A DNA stretch of 64,000 bases from G963422445 sp963422445 (GCA_963422445.2 OY729512.2:5704001-5768000); one strand, 5' to 3'; numbered from the stretch's first letter, positions 35,791 to 45,591 are shown. The notes: generated by a model from the sequence alone, not told the origin. Numbers and translations: made by a program.

Positions 35791-37011
35791 TACCAAGCGC
35801 GCTCCAAATTGACTCACCATCCCAATATGTTGGGGTGACGGTCCGGACGACCTTCATAGACTGTGGTGATCGACTCACCAGCGCCGGAGGATGACGATGA
35901 GTGCGGCAACGCCGATAACCTGGACGGCACACACAGCGGACGAGCTCCACGCGCTTTCGAGGCACTGCGGGGACGCGAAGCAAGCGTCGCGCGCGCGTGC
36001 GCTCGCCATGATCATGGAGGGTGCGTCTCGCACGGAGGCGGCTCGGGCGCAGGGCATGGAGCTTCAAATCCTGCGCGACTGGGTGTTGCGCTACAACACG
36101 GAGGGCTTCGACGGCCTCGCGGATCTCCCGCGCGGCGGGAGCGAGGGCCGGTTGACGGACGCGCAGATCGCCGAGATCGGCGCCTGGATCGAGGCGGGTC
36201 CCGAGCTTGAGCGGGACGGTGTGACGCGCTGGCGCGTTCAGGACATCGTACGGAAAATCGAGGAGGCCTTCGGGGTCATCTATACGGAGAGCGGTGCCCG
36301 TATGATGCTCCGAAGGGCCGGGTTTCGCTTTGTCTCGGGGCGGCCGGTCCACCCCAAAGCCGACGCGGAGCGGCAGAGGTCGTTCGTGGCGGAGTTCGAG
36401 GCACAGTTGACGTCGGCGCTCAGCTCTGAGGCGCTGGCGGGTCCGATAGAAATCTGGTTCCAGGACGAAGCGCGCATCGGCCAGAAGGGGATGACGACAC
36501 GGGTCTGGGCGAATGGGAAGCAGCGTCCGCGCATCCTGCGCGACCATCGCTATGGCTACGTCTATCTGTTCGGCGCCACCTGCGCAGAGCGCGGCGTCGG
36601 CATCGCCCACGTGGCGGACAGGGCGAACACGGCGTCGATGAACGAGCATCTGGCGGCGATCGGCGCGGCCGTGGCGCCGGGTGCGCACGGCGTGATTGTG
36701 CTGGACGGGGCGGGCTGGCATCGCTCGGGCGACCTTCTCGTTCCCCCCAACCTGACGCTCGTGCATCTGCCGCCCTACAGTCCGGAACTCAATCCGATGG
36801 AGCAGATCATTCTGTTCCTGAAATCGAACCGCTTCGCCAACCGCGTGTTCAAGAATGTCTCCGCCCTGAGGGACGCCTGCTGGACGGGGTGGCAATGGCT
36901 GACCGACCAGCCCGACGTCATCACCAATACGACCCGGCGCAGCTGGGCCGTAGCCCCATCGTGCTGATCCCGATGCCTCACTGTATCGGTTCATATGACT
37001 TGCGTTTGGTA
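35791..37011 (+). mobile_element. IS630-family element (type 2), copy 2
   Basis: A 1,221 bp element, nearly identical to 26792-28012 and in inverted orientation relative to it, with TA at both ends. The two copies bracket 7.8 kb of relics. Confidence 0.92.
35897..36967 (+). CDS. IS630-family transposase (type 2)
   Basis: 356-residue DDE transposase differing from the copy at 26836 by two residues (Val for Leu in QDI, Asn for Asp in VFK). The helix-turn-helix at the N-terminus and catalytic segments IWFQDEARIG, IVLDGAGWH and NPMEQIILFLK are intact. GGAGG precedes the ATG at 35897. Near-identity of the copies implies recent transposition. Confidence 0.93.
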   Translation: MSAATPITWTAHTADELHALSRHCGDAKQASRARALAMIMEGASRTEAARAQGMELQILRDWVLRYNTEGFDGLADLPRGGSEGRLTDAQIAEIGAWIEAGPELERDGVTRWRVQDIVRKIEEAFGVIYTESGARMMLRRAGFRFVSGRPVHPKADAERQRSFVAEFEAQLTSALSSEALAGPIEIWFQDEARIGQKGMTTRVWANGKQRPRILRDHRYGYVYLFGATCAERGVGIAHVADRANTASMNEHLAAIGAAVAPGAHGVIVLDGAGWHRSGDLLVPPNLTLVHLPPYSPELNPMEQIILFLKSNRFANRVFKNVSALRDACWTGWQWLTDQPDVITNTTRRSWAVAPSC

Positions 37012-37317
37012 TTAGTGGCATCGGGACACGATGAAAAGGCTGTGGATCGCAATTTGTTCCGGCCGCGGACGATCATGACAAGCCGCCCGTATAGGTGATT
37101 AAAGGTCGCCGCTTCGTCGTCCTGACGTCCCAGCGACAACGTCGAATGAACATCGGAGATGTTCAACAATATCAAGGCTCGTTATATGTCGTATGGACAG
37201 TGTAATGTTAGACTAAGGCGTAAACTGCACGATCCGTCCGACATCTTCCGTTTGACGCGTCTGTCGATCATCGCGAGCCCCGAAGCACACCAGTCATATG
37301 CGAGATCTCCCGCCAGA
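37012..37317. other. Unassigned stretch between IS630 type 2 and the hydrolase gene
   Basis: 306 bp downstream of the YheT-like gene. No gene or clear terminator recognised. Confidence 0.4.
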
Positions 37318-38436
37318 TCACGCGAAGGATGCGTCCAGACACTCCGGTCGTCGAGAGAAATTGGATCGCGGCAAGCCATCAGGCTGTGTATGCCGCTGGA
37401 CGAACAACCTAGCCATCCGGTTGTGCCAAGTTCCCGCAGCGTCGTGAAACCCGACATGACCGCCTGAAGTGGCAAACAGTGGCGTCAGGAAGGGATTGCG
37501 GCGCCATTCGAACTCCAGATAGGCGCCGCGGGGAATCCACGGATCGTCCAGCGCATGGATGACCAGGACCGGGGTCCTGATATCGTCAAGAAACCGGAGT
37601 CCGGAACACCTGTGATAATAGTCGCGGGCGCCATCGAAACCGTTTCGCGGCGCCACGAACCGGTCATCGAATTCCGTTAATGTCCTGGCTGTCCGAATTG
37701 TCCTTGCATCCCGTGACGAGAGACCCCGGAGGGCGAGCGCGTCGCGTTTTACATGATGCAGGATCCAGCGGTGATACAACCAGTTGCGCGGCTGCAGGAA
37801 CCGTTCCGTGGCCGCGGCCAGATCGATCGGCGCCGAAACCACAACCGCGGCCCCTACCGGGTAAGGGTCCGCGCGCTTGGCAAGGAATTTCAGCAGAACG
37901 CTGCCCCCGAGCGAATAACCCATGAGAATCAGACCGTTCGCCGTCGCCGAATCATCGACCAGACAATCGAGCACCGCTGCCAGATCTTCATCGCGCCCGG
38001 CATGATAGTGTTGGCTGCAATGCGGCCGGGTCGGAATCGAGCCACGCAAATTCAGGCGCAACACACGATAGCCGCGATCATGGAAATAGCGCGCCGTCTC
38101 GACCATGTAGGCGCTTTCCTCGCAACCGGACAGGCCATGAACCAGAACCACCAGCGGCAATCCGCCGTCGGCCGTTTCCGGTTCGGTCAATCGGCCGGTC
38201 AGACGATCGCCAGTGCCATCCGACATCGGGAAGTCCAGGAGCCGGTCGGCCGCAGCCGTCATCTCTCGCGATGACGGAACCAGCGCGTTTCGCATGGTCT
38301 GCAAATCCGGGCCGAGCCATGGCAATCGCCGCCGGAACGGCACGAATTCGACCTCATCGGTTATCCCGCCGCAAGCATCGACGCTTCGGCCGCCCCAGAC
38401 CAACTCCGAACGCCGCGAGCGGACCGATAAGCTCAC
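37318..38436 (-). CDS. YheT-like alpha/beta hydrolase
   Basis: Predicted alpha/beta-hydrolase-fold esterase/acyltransferase-like protein of the YheT (UPF0017/ABHD1-3) family, 372 residues. The oxyanion block LVVLVHGLSGCEES, the nucleophile elbow GYSLGG, the acid in HALDDPWIP and the His in SGGHVGF are all present. The N-terminal signature RRRLPWLGPDLQTM is typical of the family. I start at GTG 38436, whose GTGA overlaps the preceding gene's TGA, giving translational coupling. Longer upstream frames would overlap that gene extensively. It is the last gene of the minus-strand operon with KorAB and the GltD-like gene; a functional link is not obvious. Confidence 0.88.
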   Translation of the reverse strand: MSLSVRSRRSELVWGGRSVDACGGITDEVEFVPFRRRLPWLGPDLQTMRNALVPSSREMTAAADRLLDFPMSDGTGDRLTGRLTEPETADGGLPLVVLVHGLSGCEESAYMVETARYFHDRGYRVLRLNLRGSIPTRPHCSQHYHAGRDEDLAAVLDCLVDDSATANGLILMGYSLGGSVLLKFLAKRADPYPVGAAVVVSAPIDLAAATERFLQPRNWLYHRWILHHVKRDALALRGLSSRDARTIRTARTLTEFDDRFVAPRNGFDGARDYYHRCSGLRFLDDIRTPVLVIHALDDPWIPRGAYLEFEWRRNPFLTPLFATSGGHVGFHDAAGTWHNRMARLFVQRHTQPDGLPRSNFSRRPECLDASFA

Positions 38437-39011
38437 CGGGCCTCGGTCCAGCTTTCCGAAAACGCGAGACAACAGGTGCTGAACGGCTGTCCTTCCCGCT
38501 CGCGGGGCCAGGCGCGCCCTTTGGCCTGAACGCCATTGACCGTCAGTCTGGCTTCGGCCGCCGGAATCAGAACTGTGCAAACCCCGGCCGGACGGACAGG
38601 GTCAGCATTCGGATCGGTATGAATCAATAGCGGTTCCCCGATCGCGGACCAGGTCAGCGCAATATCCTCATCCGCGGCCCGCACCCGTTCAGTCCAGAAA
38701 TCCCGCATGTCGCCGGACCGGGTAAACTCCGCATCCGTCACCGGTATCGACGGATCGGCCGTCTCGGCGTTCAACATGCCCTGGATACTGCCCTGCAGCC
38801 ACCGGGCCATCGCAATGTTGTCGGAATAGATGCGCCACCGATTTTCGGTCAGTTCGCTCCGTATGTAGAGCACATGCCCCGGCCCGGCCGGGCTGAAGAT
38901 GATTCGCCAGAAACTAGCATCCGTGCTCGGCGGCGCGCCATCCTCATCACTGACTCTGATAAACGGGTTCTCACCGGTCAGAATGACGCGGTTCGGATCC
39001 AATGTGCTCAT
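38433..39011 (-). CDS. Conserved-looking protein of unknown function
   Basis: 192-residue protein, not recognised. It is coding by composition and context: CGGGAG lies about eight bases before the ATG, it starts 107 bp after korB, and its stop overlaps the hydrolase start (GTGA). There is no signal peptide, transmembrane segment or cysteine cluster. Visible features are FWRIIFSPAGPGHVLYIRS, a region rich in Trp and Arg, and a beta-rich second half (SAIGEPLLIH, GVCTVLIPAAEARLTVNG). Being locked between the oxidoreductase genes and a hydrolase, it may share their regulation, but I assign no function. Confidence 0.8.
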   Translation of the reverse strand: MSTLDPNRVILTGENPFIRVSDEDGAPPSTDASFWRIIFSPAGPGHVLYIRSELTENRWRIYSDNIAMARWLQGSIQGMLNAETADPSIPVTDAEFTRSGDMRDFWTERVRAADEDIALTWSAIGEPLLIHTDPNADPVRPAGVCTVLIPAAEARLTVNGVQAKGRAWPREREGQPFSTCCLAFSESWTEAR

Positions 39012-39117
39012 GCCAATTCTCCCGATTGCAGATCCTGCACATCCACCTGTGCGCGGCCCCGTCTCCAGCTTTACGTCAGATCTGGCTGCATCCGCAACGC
39101 GGAGCCGGAAGCTGCCA

Positions 39118-40173
39118 TCATCGCAGGCGATCGTTTATCCTGTTCAGCGCCGTGGCGTCTGGCCGCAGCTCGGCAGACCCCAGCATGTTTAATGGCACAT
39201 CGCACATATCGAGCTTGTCGACCAGCGTTTCATCTTCGACATTCAGATAGAGCAGCCCGGTCACCACTTCACCCTGTTCCTGACGTGTCATGATGTTGCC
39301 GATCGCCCCCGTCCGATCTGACGGGTCATAATCGGCATCAAGCTTGCGTAGACGCATCACGCTGTCATCATGCAGCGTGACATCGAGCACCGAACCGGCT
39401 TCGTAACTCGCCATGATCGCGTTGCGGTGCGGGACGTAGTCCGTGGCCATCACCGAATGCTCACGGTCCCGTACGAACTCGAAACTCTTGGTCGATCCCG
39501 TGTGGTTGTTGAACGTCACACAAGGCGAAATCACGTCAATAAAGGCAAAGCCCTTGTGCGAGAGTGCCGCCTTGATCAGTGGAACAAGCTGGTCCTTGTC
39601 GCCGGAAAAGCCGCGCGCCACGAAACTTGCCCCAAGCTGGATCGCCATGATCGGCAGATCGATTGACTCGAAAGCGTTGCGCTGCCCCTTGCGGCCAACC
39701 GAAACCCGGTCATTGGTTGCCGAAAACTGCCCCTTGGTAAGACCGTAGGTTCCATTGTTCTCGACAATATAGAGAATGTCGATCTGTCGGCGTACGGCAT
39801 GGGCAAACTGACCGAACCCGATCGAGGCGGTGTCGCCGTCGCCCGAAACACCAATGTATTTGAGATCCTTGTTGGCCAGATTGGCGCCAGTCGCAACGGA
39901 TGGCATGCGGCCATGCACCGAATTGAACCCATGGCTTCGCGCCAGAAAATAGGTCGGCGTCTTCGAAGAACAACCGATTCCGGACATCTTCGCCAGCGTG
40001 TGGGCTGGCATGTTGAGTTCGAAACAGGCCTCGACGATGGCGGCACTAACCGAATCATGGCCACAGCCAGCGCACAGGGTCGACATCGTGCCCTCGTAAT
40101 CGCGCCGGGTCAGCCCAAGCTCGTTATGCGGCAGGTTCGGATGGCGGAATTTCGGTTTTGCGATATAGGTCAT
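39118..40173 (-). CDS. korB: 2-oxoacid:ferredoxin oxidoreductase, beta subunit
   Basis: Thiamine-diphosphate-binding beta subunit of a 2-oxoacid:acceptor oxidoreductase, oxidatively decarboxylating a 2-oxoacid to its acyl-CoA. The 351-residue product has the cysteine motif LCAGCGH (Cys34, Cys37) with Cys68 as further Fe-S ligand. The ThDP/Mg site is GDGD at 111-114 with ENNGTYG at 138-144. The ATG at 40173 is preceded by CAGGGA; a longer in-frame start would overlap the alpha-subunit gene. It lies 31 bp after korA in an operon. Length and motifs fit 2-oxoglutarate or branched-chain/indolepyruvate-type enzymes; the substrate is undetermined. Confidence 0.92.
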   Translation of the reverse strand: MTYIAKPKFRHPNLPHNELGLTRRDYEGTMSTLCAGCGHDSVSAAIVEACFELNMPAHTLAKMSGIGCSSKTPTYFLARSHGFNSVHGRMPSVATGANLANKDLKYIGVSGDGDTASIGFGQFAHAVRRQIDILYIVENNGTYGLTKGQFSATNDRVSVGRKGQRNAFESIDLPIMAIQLGASFVARGFSGDKDQLVPLIKAALSHKGFAFIDVISPCVTFNNHTGSTKSFEFVRDREHSVMATDYVPHRNAIMASYEAGSVLDVTLHDDSVMRLRKLDADYDPSDRTGAIGNIMTRQEQGEVVTGLLYLNVEDETLVDKLDMCDVPLNMLGSAELRPDATALNRINDRLR

Positions 40174-40204
40174 GAGATCTGTCCCTGGAGATCCGCCGGG
40201 ATCA

Positions 40205-42034
40205 TCAATCGCCGGCCATTGAACTGGCCGCCGTCTGCAAGTTCGCATTGCTGCCGAGATGGTCGGACACCAGCTCGGCGATGCATTTGGCGGTAATCGG
40301 GAAACCGTCAAAGTTCAGAACCGGCACAAGCCGCGCCGGGTCAATGCCACATTCATTGACCAGCAGGCTCCGCATCTGGGCATCGCGATTCTGTTCGACC
40401 ACAAACACCTTGTCGTGACTGTGGATGAAATCCTCGATCTGGCTGCTGAACGGGAACGCGCGGATGCGCATTGAATCAAGGCAGATCTGTTTTTCAGCCA
40501 GCAATTCGAGCGCTTCCGGGACGGCCGCCGCAGTCGTGCCGAAATGGATCAGGCCGAGGCTCGACCCCTGGTCGTCCTGACCGAACTCGGGAGCCTGAAC
40601 GAAGGTCTTCGCAGTCTCGAACTTCCGCGCCAGACGCCGCATGATCCGTTCGTTGACCAGACCGTCTTCGGTATAGCGGGCGTATTCGTTATGCGATGTG
40701 CCGCGGGTGAAGAACGCACCTTTTTCCGGATGCGTTGCCGGATAGGTCCGGTAGGGAATGCCGTCGCCGTCAACATCAAGATATCGCCCGAAGTCTTCGA
40801 TCTTTTCGAGATCCTCAGCTGTCAGAACCTTGCCGCGGTCGAAGTCCCGGGTCTGGTCGACCTTTAAGGGTCGGGTTGTCCAGTCGTTCATCCCGAGATC
40901 AAGATCGCTCATCACGATCACCGGGGTCTGCAAGCGTTCGGCCAGATCGAAACCTTCTATCGCGAAATCGAAGCATTCCGTCGGATCGGACGGGAACAAC
41001 AACACATGCTTGGTATCGCCATGACTGGCATAGGCACAGGCGGTGATATCGGCCTGTTGGGTACGCGTCGGCATACCGGTTGACGGGCCGCCCCGCTGGA
41101 TATTGAACAGCAGCAGCGGCACTTCGGCAAAATACGCAAGCCCGAGAAATTCAGTCATGAGCGATATGCCCGGACCGCTGGTCGCGGTAAACGCGCGGGC
41201 ACCATTCCAGTTGGCGCCGATCGCCATGCCGATTGCCGCAAGTTCGTCTTCGGCCTGGACAATCGCAAACCGTTTTTTGCCTGTCTCCGGCTCAATCCGC
41301 AATTGATGGCAATAGCGCTCGAACGCCTCTGCCAGCGATGTCGACGGCGTGATCGGGTACCATGCGGCAACGGTCGCTCCGGCGAAGACACAGCCAAGGC
41401 CGGCCGCCGCATTGCCCTCGACCAGAATCTGGTCGCCAATCGCGTCCGAAGGCTCGACCCTGACGTCGAGAGGGCAGTTAAAATATTCCAGCGTGTATTG
41501 CCGGCCCAATTCGAGCGCGTCGATGTTTGGCTGGATCAGAGCGTCTTTCCCGCGAAACTGCTCGGCGACGATCTCCTTGATCAAATCAAAATCCATGCCG
41601 AGCAACGCTGTCAGCGCACCGACATAAGCAACATTCTTGAACAGTTGACGTTCGCGCGGCACCGTGAACCGCGCATTGCAGAATTTGGTCAAGGGAACGC
41701 CGATCGTCTCGATATCGTCGCGTTCAATCTCGCGGATAAACGTGCTGTCATACAGCAGATAGCCACCTGGCACGATCGAGGCAAGGTCATCATCCCAGCT
41801 CTGCGGGTTCATCGCGACCATCAGGTCAATACCGTCGCGGCGCCCGAGATATCCCTTGTCGTTGATCCGGACCTCGAACCAAGTCGGCAGGCCCTGGATA
41901 TTGGAGGGAAAGATGTTCTTGGGCGCGACCGGCACGCCCATGCGGAATACCGCCTTGGCAAACAGCGCGTTGGCGCTGGCCGAACCGGACCCATTGACAT
42001 TGGCGAACCGGATGACGAAGTCATTTGTTCTCAT
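40205..42034 (-). CDS. korA: 2-oxoacid:acceptor oxidoreductase, fused gamma-alpha subunit
   Basis: 609-residue subunit with the catalytic gamma domain at the N-terminus (FVIRFANVNGSGSASANALF) fused to the alpha (pyrimidine-binding) domain (EGNAAAGLGCVFAGATVAAWY, TSGPGISLMTEFLGLAYFAE) and a C-terminal transketolase-like domain (KVFVVEQNRDAQ). This is the KorA layout. It starts at 42034, overlapping the upstream gene's stop by ATGA, with GGGAG upstream. With KorB it would form the complex that makes an acyl-CoA from a 2-oxoacid while reducing ferredoxin or, here, perhaps the GltD-like partner encoded just upstream. Confidence 0.93.
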   Translation of the reverse strand: MRTNDFVIRFANVNGSGSASANALFAKAVFRMGVPVAPKNIFPSNIQGLPTWFEVRINDKGYLGRRDGIDLMVAMNPQSWDDDLASIVPGGYLLYDSTFIREIERDDIETIGVPLTKFCNARFTVPRERQLFKNVAYVGALTALLGMDFDLIKEIVAEQFRGKDALIQPNIDALELGRQYTLEYFNCPLDVRVEPSDAIGDQILVEGNAAAGLGCVFAGATVAAWYPITPSTSLAEAFERYCHQLRIEPETGKKRFAIVQAEDELAAIGMAIGANWNGARAFTATSGPGISLMTEFLGLAYFAEVPLLLFNIQRGGPSTGMPTRTQQADITACAYASHGDTKHVLLFPSDPTECFDFAIEGFDLAERLQTPVIVMSDLDLGMNDWTTRPLKVDQTRDFDRGKVLTAEDLEKIEDFGRYLDVDGDGIPYRTYPATHPEKGAFFTRGTSHNEYARYTEDGLVNERIMRRLARKFETAKTFVQAPEFGQDDQGSSLGLIHFGTTAAAVPEALELLAEKQICLDSMRIRAFPFSSQIEDFIHSHDKVFVVEQNRDAQMRSLLVNECGIDPARLVPVLNFDGFPITAKCIAELVSDHLGSNANLQTAASSMAGD

Positions 42035-43869
42035 AATGTCAGCTCCCGGCTTTTCGCCTGAGCCTCGATATGCAAGTGCTGCTGCATGTCCCAGGCCGCC
42101 GTCGGACAGCGCTCGGCGCAAAGTCCGCAATGCAGGCAGACATCCTCGTCCTTGATCATCACCCGCCCCGTCGGCAAATCTTCAGACACATAAAGATCCT
42201 GATCGGTGTTGAATGCCGGAACCCGCAAGGCCTTTCGAACATCCTCTTCCGCACCGTTCATGATGAAATTGATGCAATCAACCGGACAGATATCGACACA
42301 GGCGTCACATTCAATGCAACGGGCCGTCTCGAAAACGGTCTGAACATCGCAGTTGAGACACCGCATGGCTTCGTCGAAAGCCATTTGCTCGTCGAAACCA
42401 AGTTCGACCTCAAGCTTGATATCGTTGAGCGCCTTCTGCTTGTTGGCATGCGGTACAAGATACCGCCGATCATTCGAGATATCGTTGTGATACGACCACT
42501 CGTGCATTCCCATCTTCGTGCTGATCAACGTCACTGCGGGATCCGGCCGATCCATAAGATCGAGGCCCTGGCACAACTGATGGATCGAGATTGCCCCCTG
42601 ATGGCCGTGGGCAGCGGCCCAGATGATGTTCTCCGGCCCGAAGGCGGCATCACCACCAAAGAAGACCTTGGGATGGGTTGACCGGAAGGTCATCTCGTCG
42701 ACCACCGGCATGTCCCATTCACCGAACTCCAGACCGATGTCGCGTTCGATCCACGGAAAATGGTTTTCCTGTCCGATGGCGCACAATACGTCATCACACG
42801 GAAAGAACACCGGCTCCTCGCCAGTCGGCACGAGTCGGCGCCGGCCGGTATCATCATATTCCGGCTGCACCTTATCGAAGCGAACGCCAACGAGCCTGCC
42901 GTTTTCCAAGACAAATTCCAGCGGCACGTGATTGTTCAGGATCTCGACGTCTTCGCGCTGCGCGTCCTCGATCTCCCATGGCGACGCCTTCATCTCCTCG
43001 AACGGGCTGCGCACAATCACTTTCACGTCGGTGCCGCCGAGGCGCTTCGATGTCCGGCAACAGTCCATTGCCGTGTTACCGCCGCCGAGCACGATGACCC
43101 GCTTGCCGATCCTGGAGGTGTGCCCGAACGCGACGCTCATCAGCCAATCGATGCCGATATGAAAGTTTTCTGCGACTTCCTGTCGCCCGGGGATATTCAG
43201 GTCCCGGCCGCGTGGCGCCCCTGTCCCGACAAACACCGCGTCATAGTCCTCGGCCAGGATTGCCTTGAGGCTGGTGACGTCTTCATCGAACCGGGCTTCG
43301 ACCCCTAAGTCGAGTATGCGGTCAACTTCTTCATCCAGCACGGACTGCGGCAACCGGAAGGATGGAATCTGGCTCCGCATCATGCCACCGCCGGCCGCAT
43401 CCCGGTCATAGACCACAACGTGATACCCGAGCGGGAGCAGATCGCGCGCCACCGTCAGCGACGCCGGTCCGGCACCGATGCAAGCGACCCGGAAGCCGTT
43501 CTTCGGGGCAATTTCCGGCATCAAGTGGCCGATTTCGCCGCGATAGTCGGCGGCGACACGTTTCAGGCGGCAAATCGCCACCGGCTTTTCCTCGATCCGC
43601 CCGCGCCGACAGGCCGGTTCGCACGGCCGGTCGCAGGTCCGTCCCAGAATTCCGGGAAAAACGTTTGATTCCCAGTTGATCATGTAGGCGTCGGTGTAAC
43701 GACGCTGGGCGATCAACCGGATGTATTCTGGGACCGGGGTATGCGCCGGACAAGCCCATTGGCAGTCAACGACCTTATGGAAATAGTTCGGGTCGGTGAT
43801 ATCCGTCGATTTCATGTACGGTGCCCTGGGGCGTCGTTCTGTAACCGGTTCGTGCACGTCCAGGCTCAT
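42031..43869 (-). CDS. GltD-like NAD(P)/FAD oxidoreductase with C-terminal ferredoxin domain
   Basis: 612-residue protein. The N-terminal Fe-S region has Cys36/Cys40 (CQWACPAHTPV) and the GRTCDRPCEPAC block (Cys79, 83, 87) typical of glutamate synthase small subunits. FAD binding is at GAGPAS (132-137), NAD(P) binding at GGGNTAMDCC, and the second FAD segment is GGDAAFGPENII. The C-terminus holds two [4Fe-4S] motifs (CIECDACVDICP, CLHCGLCAERCP). GGGAGGAA precedes the ATG. Overlap with korA by ATGA strongly suggests a subunit that passes electrons from the 2-oxoacid oxidation to NAD(P)+. No glutamate synthase large subunit is present, so a GltD role in ammonia assimilation is unlikely. Confidence 0.92.
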   Translation of the reverse strand: MSLDVHEPVTERRPRAPYMKSTDITDPNYFHKVVDCQWACPAHTPVPEYIRLIAQRRYTDAYMINWESNVFPGILGRTCDRPCEPACRRGRIEEKPVAICRLKRVAADYRGEIGHLMPEIAPKNGFRVACIGAGPASLTVARDLLPLGYHVVVYDRDAAGGGMMRSQIPSFRLPQSVLDEEVDRILDLGVEARFDEDVTSLKAILAEDYDAVFVGTGAPRGRDLNIPGRQEVAENFHIGIDWLMSVAFGHTSRIGKRVIVLGGGNTAMDCCRTSKRLGGTDVKVIVRSPFEEMKASPWEIEDAQREDVEILNNHVPLEFVLENGRLVGVRFDKVQPEYDDTGRRRLVPTGEEPVFFPCDDVLCAIGQENHFPWIERDIGLEFGEWDMPVVDEMTFRSTHPKVFFGGDAAFGPENIIWAAAHGHQGAISIHQLCQGLDLMDRPDPAVTLISTKMGMHEWSYHNDISNDRRYLVPHANKQKALNDIKLEVELGFDEQMAFDEAMRCLNCDVQTVFETARCIECDACVDICPVDCINFIMNGAEEDVRKALRVPAFNTDQDLYVSEDLPTGRVMIKDEDVCLHCGLCAERCPTAAWDMQQHLHIEAQAKSRELTL

Positions 43870-44325
43870 GGTTCCTCCCGGTATTGCCGGCAAGATTCCG
43901 CGATGCAACATCTGAATGCCGACAAATGCTCCCGCCTCCAGCGACTGTTTCTGCGGATCACGGGCAACATCCAAAACGTCGCGATACCTGCGCGCATCTG
44001 CTCCCGCAACACGCAAGTCGACCATGGCACCGTCGGGCCGGGGATTTTCGCATATTTCCGCCCGGAATGTGATTCATTCCCGACCATGTCTTGATCTTTA
44101 CAATTCATGCCGTTTCTGGAACGAAGTCCCATCATACATAACATGCCCGACGCAAGTCACAAGCGGATTTATCCACAAATTGATCGTTCTTTTGGAGATC
44201 CACATGGCTAATCAACCGGTGCAGAGGCAAAGCCGGTGTGCAATCGCCGGCGCTTGTGGCAGAGACCGTGATTGGATTAGAACGAATCGTCGCTCCCGGC
44301 ACGCCATCCTACGGAGACCCCGCCG
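43870..44325. promoter_or_regulatory. Divergent intergenic region upstream of the GltD-Kor operon and a CoA-transferase gene
   Basis: 456 bp between genes transcribed apart; it must contain both promoters. A Shine-Dalgarno site (GGGAGGAA) serves the left gene and GGAG the right. I see no clear operator or riboswitch. Confidence 0.45.
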
Positions 44326-45498
44326 ATGACCAATCCTGCCGCTAGCCACGCTCAGTCCGGGCCGCTCTCGGGCATCACCGTCATTGACCTGTCACGCATT
44401 CTCGCAGGTCCCTATTGCACGATGATGCTCGCCGAACTCGGTGCCCGCGTCATCAAGGTCGAACCACCCGGACAAGGCGATGACGCGCGCCAGTACGGCC
44501 CCTTCGTGAATGGCAAGTCGGCCTATTTCCAATCCGTGAATCGCGGGAAGGAAAGTATTGTTCTGAACCTGAAGGCGGAGGATGACAAGACGATATTCGG
44601 CAAGCTCCTTGAGACAGCCGATGTCCTGGTCGAGAATTTTCGGCCAGGTACGATGGAAAAACTCGGCTTCGGCTGGGACACCCTGCACGTCCGATATCCC
44701 CGGCTGATCTATGCCTCGGCTTCGGGATTTGGTCATTCAGGCCCGGAGATGTATCGGCCGGCCTACGACATGGTGGTCCAGGGCATGGGCGGCATCATGA
44801 GTGTAACCGGCCATCCGGGATCCCCGCCGACCCGCATCGGCATGTCGATCGGAGACATCGGATCCGGCCTTTACGCGACAATCGGTGTTCAGGCAGCGCT
44901 GTTCCATCGTCAGGCGACCAGCGAGGCCACCAAGGTCGATATCGGCATGCTCGACTGCCAGATCGCATTGCTGGAAAACGCCGTGATGCGTTATTTCGTG
45001 AGTGGTACGGTCCCTGGTCCACTCGGAGCGCGGCATCCTTCGATTACACCTTTTGAAGCCTATCGGACCAGCGACGGCTACATCATTATCTCAGCCGGCA
45101 ACGACGCTCTGTTCCGCAAGCTTGCCGAAGCGCTCGATCGGAATGGCTGGGCGGACGACCCGCGCTACGCCACAAACGATCTGCGCAACCAGAATGTCGA
45201 TGCTTTGAAGGACGAGATGGAAGCAGCACTCGGTGCGGGCACAACCGCTCATTGGATTTCTGTACTCGATGAATACGGTGTCCCGGCTGGCCCGATCAAT
45301 GATGTTGGCCAAGCTGCAAACCATCCGCAGACGATCGCCCGCAACATGATTGTCTCGGTTGAAGACCCTGTCACGGGAGCGATGAAGATTGCCGGAAATC
45401 CGATCAAGCTTTCGGGCTTTGAAGACCCCGCGACCCGTCGGCCGGCCCCCGACCTGGATCGAAATCGCGCCGAGATCCTCGCAGCCATTAAAGATTGA
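44326..45498 (+). CDS. CaiB/BaiF family (class III) CoA-transferase
   Basis: 390-residue class III CoA-transferase. It starts with LSGITVIDLSRILAGPYC, has the conserved GARVIKVEPPGQGDD and VENFRPGTMEKLG, and Asp177 in MSIGDIGSG as the catalytic residue. The C-terminal AGNPIKLSG is typical of the succinyl-CoA:carboxylate (mesaconate/citramalate-like) subgroup. GGAG precedes the ATG by about nine bases. It is transcribed away from the Kor operon, whose product could yield the acyl-CoA donor (inference). The acceptor acid is unknown. Confidence 0.92.
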   Translation: MTNPAASHAQSGPLSGITVIDLSRILAGPYCTMMLAELGARVIKVEPPGQGDDARQYGPFVNGKSAYFQSVNRGKESIVLNLKAEDDKTIFGKLLETADVLVENFRPGTMEKLGFGWDTLHVRYPRLIYASASGFGHSGPEMYRPAYDMVVQGMGGIMSVTGHPGSPPTRIGMSIGDIGSGLYATIGVQAALFHRQATSEATKVDIGMLDCQIALLENAVMRYFVSGTVPGPLGARHPSITPFEAYRTSDGYIIISAGNDALFRKLAEALDRNGWADDPRYATNDLRNQNVDALKDEMEAALGAGTTAHWISVLDEYGVPAGPINDVGQAANHPQTIARNMIVSVEDPVTGAMKIAGNPIKLSGFEDPATRRPAPDLDRNRAEILAAIKD

Positions 45499-45591
45499 AC
45501 GCACGCCGAAGCGGCGGAGGTTCACATTTCCAAAGACTACGCCGGCGACCCAACGCAGGTTTTCGCGGTGCCCCGGGGGCGGACCGGACAG

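Noticed and set aside
42031..43869. Glutamate synthase small subunit (gltD)
   Set aside because: A C-terminal double [4Fe-4S] ferredoxin domain, overlap with korA and no gltB nearby argue for an electron-transfer subunit of the Kor complex.
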